A DNA stretch of 64,000 nt from Talinum fruticosum (Eukaryota; Streptophyta; Magnoliopsida; Caryophyllales; Talinaceae), in the NCBI GenBank assembly GCA_021018815.1, contig JAITYX010000008.1, forward strand, positions 7,438,001 through 7,502,000, given 5' to 3'. The notes below the pieces were generated by a model, which saw nothing but the letters and a program-made list of their open reading frames with translations, did no database searches and was not told the DNA's origin. This document shows positions 1 to 10,281 of this stretch, piece after piece (position 1 is the first letter of the stretch; each line of letters starts with the position of its first letter). Position numbers and translations under genes: made by a program.

Positions 1-560
1 CTAGTTTGGATCATGGAATGTTTGAATCATGGTTAATGAAGGGTTATAGCACTAAGATGCGTTAAGCCACATTGTATTAGTGTTTCCTATGTGGTACGAG
101 TCCCGTCCCCTAGTCCAAGGGCTCTATATTAATCTGAGAGGCACTAAAGAATCCATTAAACAACCACCATTTAGACTCAATTTAGACCTGGTTTAAGAGG
201 GATTTGGAGAGATCGATATGTACACAGCTTTACGCCTGCTGGCAAAGCATGGAGGCCTAGGAGCCTATGGAGATTGATATGTGGCTAGAGATCGAACTTG
301 GGCACAGTCCTTAAAGGGTCAAGAAAAGATTCAAAGAGGTATGACCAAAGTGTCTGTCATCCAACAACAATACACACATTCTGCTTTCTAAGCCAACAAG
401 GGCTTCACAACCCATTTGTACAGTTTCTGCAATCCTCTTCTCAAACTGTTGTCTCTCAACTTAATCAGTCATCAAAACCGAGGTTTGCAATTTATGACAA
501 AAATCAGCATTCTCGAGGTCAGTCCAAGGATGTTCCAGTGCTGAGTGCTCTCCAACTGTG
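1..560. other. gene-free left edge; nothing recognised
   Basis: No coding exon, RNA gene or repeat structure was recognised here. The open frame over 298-753 on the plus strand has no ATG at its start and is the shadow of the last PP2C exon on the other strand. The part next to the PP2C stop codon is presumably its 3' UTR and downstream region. Confidence 0.5.
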
Positions 561-2511
561 TCACCTAGTCCTTCTGAAAAAGAGGCAAACAGCAGTGCAG
601 TCATCGGGCTTTGCCAAGGGAAGTTTCATCCTCCATGCAGCAGCTGCTGCATCAACGACTGCCCTGGCTGCCATCTCTCTGCTTTGCACTCTGCAGACGA
701 TTGATGCAACTTCCTCATTGGTAAGAACATCCCATATCTGGTTTCAAAGATGAATACATGCACATATTACTAATTGGGCATCTTTAAGAAATCAAGCTTA
801 GAAACAAGAAATGTTTTTGCAGTCAAATGTTTCTACGAGCCTACTTACCCCATCAGTAGCAAGCACGATAAACAGGTCATCAGGAGTAATACGGTGATGA
901 GTGACAAGGGGAGTGCAAATTAAGCCATAATTCTTCATAACAAAATCTCCAAAACAGCGGGACATGGCAATCCCTGGCAAGTGAACACGAGGCAACCAAG
1001 CTCGTTCAACCCCTGGCTCATCTCTTAATGCAAAAACCCTACCATTCGACGACTTTATTCGATCAATTTCACCTACATGATAACTCAAAAAGTAAGACTC
1101 CATCGAAAAAACATAATCTTATGATACCGACACAATAGCACCCACAGGTTCCCAAAATGGGAACATGTCAAAGTGTCAGATTTTTGAAATTTTGCATGTT
1201 TGATCCAAAATGAAGAGTTGCCATCTTAAATTCTCGACTCTCCAATATGGGTACTGAATTGAAATGAAGAGCCCAAGTAAATTGTATGATAATAAAGTTG
1301 ATCAGAAATGGATCAGAAAAACTACACTTTGCTCAATTACCTGGTGACCCGGGCTTTAGATCTGTAGTTAATTGAACAGCTCTGACTCCGTCTTCTGTTT
1401 TGGTACCAAGTACAGCTCTTGAATCACCAAGGTTAGCAATGATAAGATCTTCACCCTGTTCAAATTTCTCATCAGATATACAGATTATAACTGGTATTAA
1501 AAATACTCGTTACTCAAAAAGTTTTGAGTAAGACAGATAAATTGCTCTTATCCTCTGACCTGTTTCATAACGACAACAGCAGTAGTTCCGCTGAAAGAAC
1601 TGTCCAAATTCCGGATAAGCTTAATCTCCTTGTCCATTTCCTGAAAAGAATAAACACAAGATTCCTCCCACTTGCGGAGTTTTCCATTTGACGAGAAATC
1701 ATCGTAGCTTGTTCCTTGACTTTCTGTTAAATTCTTATCCTGGTCACTGTTCTCCTCTGCCAAAGCGTTTGTTTTATCGAGTAGCAGCACTGGTAAGCGT
1801 TGTCTCACTATCCTGCTAACTTTATGACCGTTCTTTCCATGACCATCAAAGACTCCACAAAATATTCCATCTTTTGAGCCGTATCCCTTCAAAGAGAAAC
1901 ATGTTCTATGTTATTTAAAAGGTCCAGGATAATATCAGCTTTTTCCAAGAAGCATGAGGCATCTAAGAATTCTGAAGGGGTGAAGATAGTATGGACCAAT
2001 TTACAGATAAAATATCCTTGATTTAAAACATCATCTGGCAATCCTATGCACTCCAAAGTTGTGTGTGCCTAAGTTTATAATCTTCTACAATGTGATTTAC
2101 AGAGCTCTCATAAAAATGTCAGAAACCTTCAGCAAAGGCATAACCCCACCCCCCCCACCCCCAAAAAAAAAAACCCCCAAAGAATATCATCAGAAAACTT
2201 CAAAAATCTCTTAAAGATTTCATACAACATAAGATCAGGCAAAATGCGAGTAAACGCTCTGCATGAATGCAAGAGAAACCAGGAATAAGAAAATCAAGTG
2301 CTATGTGAATATGACAGCTGATGGTCAAGTAGGTGCTACAAAATACCTGACAAAGGACAGCAGAGTCTTGGTTGACAGATTTTCCACCTTGCCGTGAGTA
2401 CAATGAACCAGCCCTGTACGGGCCAGCGCCATTACCGACCCCTTGCTCATGCAGAACACAACCAAGACCTTCTGGGGTCACCGGAGATGCAGTTGATACA
2501 TTACCTCCCAT
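561..2511 (-). CDS. Protein phosphatase 2C (PPM family), five coding exons
   Basis: Metal-dependent Ser/Thr phosphatase. Coding exons, in order of translation: 2347-2511, 1560-1886, 1341-1455, 849-1072, 561-737. All junctions are GT..AG and stay in phase, giving 1008 nt and 335 aa. Family motifs are all present: QD in exon 1, VFDGHG at about residues 67-72, LGDSRA near 173-178, ATDG at 274-277, and PDDCTAV with D322/D323, which are the expected metal ligands. The start MGGNVS fits the N-myristoylation pattern (Gly2, Ser6), so membrane association is likely; this is an inference. Length is normal for the small plant PP2Cs of this type. The donor of exon 2 is GTCAGA, weaker than usual. No frameshift or stop was seen. 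The substrate cannot be read from the sequence. Confidence 0.95.
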
Positions 2512-3443
2512 CTAAACCAGATTCAATTATTTGATTCTCCAAACTGCAGCTTCAAAAAGTCCTCTTTGAAAAGGTCCCTAAAGAATACATTATATAACAG
2601 AAAAAGTGGTGTATTGGTAGGTTTGATCACAATCAGCTCGATAAAGTGCAAATTTTTAAACAGTCAAGTTGGATTTTCCCCATTATTTTTATAAATGCTG
2701 AAAGCGATTTAGGTGACCATTCCTCGCTTTCCTACGATGCAGATGATGTGTAAGCATGTAGGATTGATATGTCTTTGAGAATAATGCACTCAAATGTTAT
2801 CCATTCTGATGAATTCTGACCCTTGAATAGCTCCATGGGAAACGACTAAACCGCCAACTTATACATATTTTTTTGTGGATTTAAAAATGACCCTTCCAAC
2901 AGCAAATTTGTGCTTATCTCTTGTTTAAACCAGCTGAGAACCCTGTCAACATCACGATATGGTGGTCCTTCACTCTGCCATTATTTCTAATAATTAAACA
3001 AATAAAAGCAAAATAGAAATAAAGAGACAGAAACTCGAGATTATCAACATAAAAGTGGAAAGTGGGGGATAGGGTACTCTTTAAATACATAGGAAATTAT
3101 AAGTAAGTTTATAATTGATCAACAAGCAGCATTATTTTACCTAGATTAAGGCCAGGACATGACAAACAGAGTTGTCTTGTATATTTGTAGCATAATCAAG
3201 TGTAATTTGACTTGGCATAGCTGTATCTTGTATGATTTATCTGAGTTGGTGAATGTGCACTAGATTTAGTGTACTTCCTGGAAGGGTATTTTGTGTCTTC
3301 ACCATCGTGACAAATAATTTTACATGACAAAGGGACGCCCGTAGAAAATTATTCGTCCTTATTAAATCATATGAAGCTCGAAAGTGGTACACCCATAGAG
3401 AAAAGGTCTGGATCTGCTACTGGTGTACCCCAAGTAGAGATAC
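2512..3443. other. 5' flank of the PP2C gene; no gene seen
   Basis: AT-rich DNA upstream of the PP2C start. It should contain the promoter and 5' UTR, but no element could be pinned down with confidence. No other exon-like stretch was found. Confidence 0.4.
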
Positions 3444-3883
3444 GTGGCTGTAAACAAGTCGAGCCGAGCCCCAGAGGGCCAGGCTCGGGCTCGGATTGGT
3501 CGTAGTTTAACTCAGCTTGAGTTTGGCTCGGATGACTCAGGCTTGAACTCGACTCGACTAGGATTTTTTTATTTGCTTAAAAAGTTTATAAATTCAAGGC
3601 TATAATTAAAGTTAAATTTTATATTTTTGTATTAGATTCAAGAAATAAGTGTTTGAATGAAATTTTGGTGATTTTAATGCTATTTTATACTCTTCACACA
3701 AGTATTTTTAGAAAAAATAAATTACTTAGCTTCAATCGAGCCAAATCGAGTCGAGCCTTGCTAAGCTCAGGCTCGGCTCGGTATGCCTTCAAACTGGCTC
3801 GGACTCGACTTGGACTCGAGCCAAAGTCGAAGCTTTAACCGAGCACAAGTGCTCGACGAGTCAGTTCGGTTCTGTTACAGCAC
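3444..3883. mobile_element. hAT-like MITE with a target-site duplication
   Basis: A 440-bp non-coding element. The 9-bp direct repeat TAGAGATAC lies exactly at both borders (3435-3443 and 3884-3892), which contains the 8-bp target duplication typical of hAT transposons. The ends are imperfect inverted repeats: GTGGCTGTAAACAAG on the left, and the complement of CTGTTACAGCAC on the right. The inside is rich in repeated CTCGG/CGAGCC motifs on both strands and flanks an AT-rich middle. No transposase is present, so it is a non-autonomous element. Assignment to hAT rests on the target-site length and end sequence. Confidence 0.8.
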
Positions 3884-3939
3884 TAGAGATACGATTTCTG
3901 CTTCAGTCTGTGGTCACACAAACAATATTGTGAATTGGA

Positions 3940-5330
3940 GAAGCTGGTTCAGCTGTGACCTAGCCGGCTAGATCGAGCCAAGATCAAGCAAACTCAGCTC
4001 AGACTGTAATTTTGGCTAGCCAAACAGATCTATGGCCAATTCAGCTCAAATCACGAACTGTGCAAATCAGAGAAATTGCCAAAACAATCTTGCAAATTTA
4101 GTCAACTGAATACAAAAGGAAACAGAATTCAACTCTAATCCGGAGATACTGTCAACGCCTTTATATAGACCAAATCTCCAGGACATAGCTCCAATCCACC
4201 TCACACATAAACAAGAAGAAATATTGTGTGATCTTTCAACTATGAAACATTGGAGGCATTTTCTAATCATAATACATACATGATACACCAACTTCCTATA
4301 ATCTAATAGCAACCAGCTTTTCTTGGATATGATGTTCAGTATCAGCTTGGGTCGCTTTAATCAAAGATTGGGTTCTAGTCATATTTCAGTCACATTATTG
4401 GCTGTCCATAAAGCTCGCCAAGAACATGCAATACATGTTGGTCACACATATTTCAAGTCAGTTCAGTTTGAGTCATAATCAGGTTCCCTTACTGTAGACC
4501 TGACATAGAGAAGTTAGGTCAGGTAATTGGATACAGTTCATTTTCACGAGCTTATCTACTCAACCCAAAAATCAAAACCTTGAAAAATAGAGGTCCCTGA
4601 TCAGATAGATACACAGGGATGGATAAGATGGATAAGTTTGCAGACGAAAGTTGTAACCTGGGAGAAAAATTTTGCTAGAATGTTCTTTTGCATTTGACAG
4701 ACACCAAGTCACCGATACCAACTCATCGATTAGCTGAAGACAGTTCTAGGAAGAAATCTACCACATCTGGAAACAAGATGAAAAGGACTGAAAGCATAGC
4801 CGTGCACAGAAAAAAATCGGCAAGAGCAGTCTAATTTCTACATGCTTATATGATGGCAATAATCAATATTATCTTTGCTTGCGTACCACTTCATGAGCAA
4901 TCCACAGTTCTACACCTAATGAAAGGAAATATGACAGGTTGAGAGAAAAATAGTGACAAAGTTAGAAGATACATTTTTTGGTTATAATTGAGCAATTTTA
5001 AAGTCAAATAAATATATAATTTTATCTATTAATAACTAAGAATATGTCATCCACTTCAGAACCATAGACAGCAGAGTGCATCTGACAGGACTTATACCAG
5101 TATTTTAAAGGATATGTCCTGAAGTCCTAATCAAGACTGGATTCACTTGTGAAATCAACGGCCAAGGAAAGATTTTTAAGAATTGCATCTGTTAAAAGAG
5201 TATTCAGCATCGATAGAAACATAATTGTGAAATGAACATAAGTATCCAAGCACGTGCAGCTCCTTTCCACCCCTTTAACAACAAGGATACTCCTACAAAC
5301 CACTAACAGCACCAGAACAGGTTGAATGAA
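3940..5330. repeat. Duplicated segment, copy A
   Basis: This stretch matches 8740-10150 in the same orientation over most of its length, with many substitutions and small indels. Long near-identical blocks include the tract around 4429-4550 (matching about 9363-9475) and the one around 4980-5010 (matching 9855-9895). Copy B follows the BABAM1 stop codon; copy A follows an orphan exon pair. The divergence shows an old duplication. Nothing coding was recognised in the shared part. Confidence 0.85.
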
Positions 5331-5349
5331 ACAACTTGCCACATAGGGT

Positions 5350-5998
5350 ATCTTTGATTGTTCAAGGAGTTCTGAATATGTGAAGAAGTTAGTTAATATG
5401 CCTAATTGGGGCACCATATGAAAATCATAATCATCGGGATCATCGATTGCCCTAAAACACAGCAATTTAGTAAGTTATGCCAGGTTTAGTTTAGTCTAAT
5501 CAGGCTCTTGGATGAAAATTGCAGAAAACATATTGTCTGAAAGAAACCTGTATCAGACGGGCTCAGGTGTCTATCTTAAATTTGGTAAGGTCTGAAGGAG
5601 TTTGGTTAAGAATTAATCACTTCTATTAGTCTATCGCAATCTTAAAGAAAACCTATATAAGCTAAGATATAAGAAGCAACACTAAATTGCATAAAACCGA
5701 GAAATTTTTCTGGGTATTGTTTACTCCTTTAGAAACACTGATTACTATTCACAACCGAGTTTCTCACACAAAAAGAGTACGCAGCTTATACAAGGACAGC
5801 TAACCCTGCTTTGATGTACTCTTTCCTTTCTAGCTGCATCCAAAGACAAGTGTTAGCACTTGATACAAATGCTTCTAAATACCTCTGGTCTGAACTTAAA
5901 ACGTACTGTGGGAGCTGACTTTTTCTACTGATCGAAGGGAGGAGTAAAGACAACTGGCTTGACAACCAAGCTTTTATTCTCATACATTCATCTTTGAG
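5350..5998 (-). pseudogene. Orphan coding-like exon pair, unrecognised protein
   Basis: Two open stretches on the minus strand join in frame. The upstream one (about 5800-5998) reads MRIKAWLSSQLSLLLPSISR near its start and TCLWMQLERKEY near its end. A donor GTTAGC and an acceptor TTTTAG at about 5466 join it, in phase, to a second exon (about 5350-5465) that reads AIDDPDDYDFHMVPQLG. The composition looks like real protein, with acidic, aromatic and proline residues, rather than random AT-rich reading. I do not recognise the family. The upstream exon abuts an LTR-like relic at 6001 and no further exons were found, so I treat it as a gene fragment or a broken gene. It could also be part of a live gene whose other exons I missed. 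Confidence 0.4.
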
Positions 5999-6000
5999 AA

Positions 6001-6676
6001 CTCAGGCTAGGAGGCAAAAATTCGTTAGCCAATTATATGTCGCCACATGAAAAATTAATTATTTTTATCTACCTATTGCAAATTGCCACGTGTAAAATGG
6101 GCCTTGGAAAGCCTTTAAAATTAAAATCAAAAAAATCAAATTCGGCCAATCAGAAGTTACCACGTGTCGTTGATGATGCAAGTAAATAGTAAATATTTCT
6201 TTTAAGAAATAATTACTAAACTATGGGCCCAGGCCCAAAATCCAAGCCAAACCCTAACTCCAAAAGTTATAAATAGATGTCATTTCCTCATTTTTCACAC
6301 AATCAGATCCGCAAAATCCAGAGCTCAAACTGCAAAATTCGAAATCGTAGTCAACAATTCAAATTCAAGATTCTCAAGACATCCAAATCAAGAACAACTC
6401 GGTGTTCATCATTTGGCTCTTCATCAACGTTCGGATCAAGCTACGACGCCCTCGAATCGTTCAAATTACAAGAAGATTGAATCGGAGGATTACGATTATT
6501 GTATTCAATACGGAGATTGTACCCATTAAACAAAAATCAATACAAATTATATTTGTTTCCTAATTTCCTGTCTTTATTTATTTTAGACTCAAAATTTGTG
6601 TTTACACTCAGGAATCGGTAAACCTTGTAAGTCACTAAAAGGAAATTATACTTAACAAATTGACGGGCTCCTACAG
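6001..6676. mobile_element. LTR-like relic with promoter-type sequence
   Basis: The segment has the look of a retrotransposon LTR: CCACGTGT and CCACGTGTC G-box-like sites near 6089 and 6160, a TTATAAATAG TATA-like box near 6264, a transcribed-looking A-rich part, and a T-rich end at TTTGTGTTTACA (6595-6606). CTCAG occurs at 6001-6005 and again at 6607-6611, a possible 5-bp target duplication. A second possible right border is 6676, where GACGGGCTCCTACA resembles an inverted copy of the left border CTAGGAGGCA. The two readings conflict, and neither gives perfect TG..CA ends. The short open frame at 6277-6480 is not a recognised gene. Confidence 0.45.
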
Positions 6677-7934
6677 CCAATGCAGTTTTTCACTCTCATT
6701 TGCCACTGATCATTATGTCCTCACAATGATGTGTACTACTAGGAGTAGAAGAACACCACTCATTTGAAGATGAACCATCAACAATATCCAACTCGAAGAA
6801 CAATCTTCACATATCAGCTTAAGAAAAACATACCCAGAACATAATTAAGAAAAACTATTTGAAAAAAGAAAAATCTACACAAGTTCAATTGATCTCAGGA
6901 ACACTGTCACGTCAAAACAACCCCGGCCTTGCAATTGCACTTTCTTCACCATTGATATATGCTTAGCTTGTATTCTAAAGTTTAGGACTTTTTAATGTAT
7001 TGTCTCTCTTACATAAACCATCGATGCTTTAAGGTTGAGGGTTTTTCAATTCTCTCTGCTTCCGAAAAGATGCCCCGCTTTATCCGGTATTATATACATG
7101 TGGTACAAGCTAAGGTATAGGACAGTCCAAAATGTACAAAAAATGTGCAGTCTAGTTAAAACCTATGAGGACGGCCCAGCCTGGAAAACCAAAAAAACTA
7201 CGAATTTATAAATCTTGTGCAAAGTTTAATTTATCGAAAAACCATGGGTCACTTCTTAGCAATTTTTTTTTTGTTATAAAATTACCCCCTATTAATTTAT
7301 TATATAGTAAGTTATTTGTATACTTTTATGTTAATTTATATTAATTTATTGATCCAAGCCACGTTGAAAAAATCTGGAACCGTTAAAGTGAACCATAATC
7401 CAGCTTAACTGATTGACGGTTCAAGATTTTGCAATTGACGGTTAACTTAACAGGATTGACTAATTTTTAGAAAGCTGATTTTTTTGGGGGGTTTAGATGA
7501 TCCAACCGAACTTCTTCGCAAATGAAGCTGATGATGTAAGGTAGAAAGACCCTCCAAATACTGTTTATCATGCACACTTGGATGGAAAATGAAACTCAAG
7601 ATGAAGCCATTCAAGCACGAAATTGTGAAATTTGGACTGTACAAGTTAGACATCCATTGGAATTAGCTAATTATTTACCGAAGTTCAGAGCAGAGGGTCC
7701 AGATTTCACAAGGTAGTATATTGGAGTAGGAAAAGGAAAAGGAAAGGAAAAGGACCCAAAAAAAAAAAGAGAAGAAGAAAATATGCCTAGCCCAATAAAG
7801 ATAAACAAATCGGACATGCTCTCTCAATTCAACTATAGTACAATACTTCAATGAGACCGGCACATTATCTTAGTCAGTTAACCTTATGTAGAGTCGATCA
7901 AGTAGTTAGTAGGCACCTTTTTGTTTATAAATTA
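6677..7934. other. AT-rich intergenic DNA; part of an old duplication
   Basis: No gene was seen. About 6760-6900 is related to 11835-11950: both carry a CGAAGAACAA...TTCACA...ATCAGCTT string followed by AAGCATACCCAGAA-like sequence. So a second piece of the BABAM1 neighbourhood is present here in diverged form. A purine-rich low-complexity tract (AAAAGGAAAAGG type) lies at 7729-7780. Confidence 0.45.
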
Positions 7935-8225
7935 TAAGATAGTCCCAAACCGGTAGACCCGAGCCACCATATATGACAAAATACATATGCACCGATACTA
8001 GATTTGGCAACTTACGACCACTCCTCATCACCACAAAATGAGCTACAAATATAATTCAACAAGGGGTTGAGAACAACCTATAAGATAGTCCGGATCTCGT
8101 AAACCCGAGTTACTATTTATGATAAAATACAGATACGCTGACACTAGATTTGACAGCTTACCCTTCCTAGTCATCACAAAATGAGCTACAAATAGTATCC
8201 GACAAGAGGGTTGAGAACAACTTAT
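7935..8225. repeat. Tandem duplication of about 145 bp
   Basis: Two adjacent diverged copies (about 7935-8080 and 8080-8225). Each contains, in order, TAAGATAGTCC, a GATAAAATAC-type string, ACACTAGATTTG-like sequence, TCACCACAAAATGAGCTACA-like sequence and GGGTTGAGAACAAC. A third, partial copy lies inside the BABAM1 region at about 10795-10900. Non-coding. Confidence 0.75.
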
Positions 8226-8739
8226 GAGGATGCTACAAACCAGAAACATCAAACATGCTAGGAAAGATCCAAGAATTCCCACACATGGTATTTCAACTAG
8301 TAAGAGTTCGTTCCCATTGGGGGGCGGGGGGTTGTTCAAATGTGCTGGCCAGCTGAGCCCAAGCATGGTCAAGCCTTGATGGGTTGGTTATTGATTGGTC
8401 TAGGTACGTTGGGATGTTCATGGGTTTATGGCTCAGTTTAGATCCACTAATGAACCCGGCTCATTGATTTGGCCAGCGAGCTGCCTCATTTCTGACCGGC
8501 CCCAATCTAATCCTAGTAATTTTCCTTTTTACTTAGCTGCAATGTACAATACCACTACGAAATGTAGGTCCCATCTTTGCAAGGACTAGGGAAATCCAAA
8601 TGTAGACAATGTGATAGATGTAGGATGTTAGATGAGTGTCCCAGGCACCCATTAGGCAAAACTAAAATCAAAACTCTAAATAAAAATTCTTAGTTTTTTT
8701 TAAAGTAGACAGTTGGACACCGATAAAGTTTGTTGGTAC

Positions 8740-10150
8740 ATTGGGCAGCTGGTTTGAGCCAAAAGCTGAGCAACCTCAACTCAATCGGTAATTTGGGCTA
8801 GCCAAACAGATCCCTAGTCAACTCAGCCGAAATCGAGCATCGAGCGAGTCAGAGAGATTGTCAAAACCATCATGCGAATTAAGTCAACTGCAACAGACGA
8901 AATGAAACAGATTACAACTCTAATCCGGAGATATTGTCTACACCTGACCAAATCAGGAGAGCACGTCAAGCAAAACAGATTTTTGAAGTATTCATTTCAG
9001 CTCCAATATGCCTCAGATAATCAAGAAAGAAAACTGTACGAGCTTTCAACCATCTAACATTGCAGGCATCTTCTGATCATAATTCATGCACCAATATAGG
9101 CCATGTTCTATTTAACTGTAAGGAGTTATAAGGAGTTGTAAAATTAATTATAAAAAGTTGAAAGGACGGTAAACAGCTATCAAAAGTTATAAAACTGTAA
9201 GGTAAAACTAAATGGAACAGAATCATACTATCATCTAATAGCAACCAGTTATTCTTGCATGTTCAGTATAGGCTTGGGTCAGGTTAATCAAGGATGTGAT
9301 CATGTCAGGTTCGAGTCATATTTGGTTACACTATTGGTTATCCACAGAGCTAGTCAAGAAAATGCAATACATGTTGGTCTCACAAATTGCAGGTCAGTTC
9401 AGTTTGAGTCATAATCAGGCTCCCTTAGTCTCGATCTGACATTGAGAAGTTAGGTCAGGTAATTGGATACAGTACAACTTGACCAAGTCTACTCAGCCAA
9501 AAAACAAGACTTAGTTAAATAGAGGTCCTTGATCAGATAAACAGGTAAGTTTGTAGATAAACATCATCACCTGGAGTAAAACTTTTGGTAGAATGTTCTT
9601 TGGCAATTGACAGACACCACATCACCAACCCACCAATCAGGTGGATAATAATTCTAGGAAACAATCTGCCACATCTCAAAGGAAGGTGAAAAGGATTGAC
9701 AAGAACAACCATGCAAATAAAAGATTTGGCAAGAACAGTCTAATTCCTACATGCTTTTATGATGGCAATAATCAATATTATCTCCGCCTATATACCCATT
9801 CATAAGTAATCTACACATGTTGAAAGGAAAACAGTGACAAGTTAGAAAATAAAATTTTTTGTTATAATTGAGCAAATTTAAAGTCAAATATAAATGTATA
9901 AATTCATCTGTTACTAGATAAGATCATAAGAACATGTTGCTCATTTCAGAAGCACCAGTATTTTGACATAAAAGGATATCTTGCAATCACGTCCGGATTT
10001 CACTTGTGATCGAGGAAAGAGTTTCAAGGATTGCATCTCTTAGAAGAGTATTAACAGAAAGTCAGAAACATACTTGTCCAAGTACATGCAATGCAACTCC
10101 TTTCAGCCCCTCTAACAACATGAATGCTCCTACAAGCAACATGCTCTTTC
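8740..10150. repeat. Duplicated segment, copy B (3' of BABAM1)
   Basis: Counterpart of copy A at 3940-5330, same orientation. It lies just beyond the BABAM1 stop codon and so probably includes the 3' UTR and downstream DNA of that gene. Relative to copy A it has an extra insertion of about 120 bp at 9105-9225 (annotated separately). Confidence 0.85.
9105..9225. mobile_element. Short MITE present in only one duplicate copy
   Basis: The left end TGTTCTATTTAACTGTAAGG and the complement of the right end, TGTTCCATTTAG followed by TTACAGTTTTATAAC, are near-matching inverted ends. The middle is made of AGGAGTTATAA and AAAAGTTATAA-like words. The homologous place in copy A (about 4290-4300) lacks this block. 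That presence/absence supports an insertion after the duplication. Superfamily not assigned. Confidence 0.6.
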
Positions 10151-10281
10151 AAAAGATGCCTAGTCCATTTCGAGAACTACAGAACGAAAACAGAGCAACA
10201 TGCTCTTTCATGTACTATTCACGATAACCTTGCTAAGTACAAAAGCATCTGAAGCACACACCAACCAAGTCATCAGCCTTC

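Noticed and set aside
298..753. Plus-strand open frame of 151 codons
   Set aside because: It begins without an ATG and overlaps the last PP2C exon on the opposite strand, which has clear family motifs.
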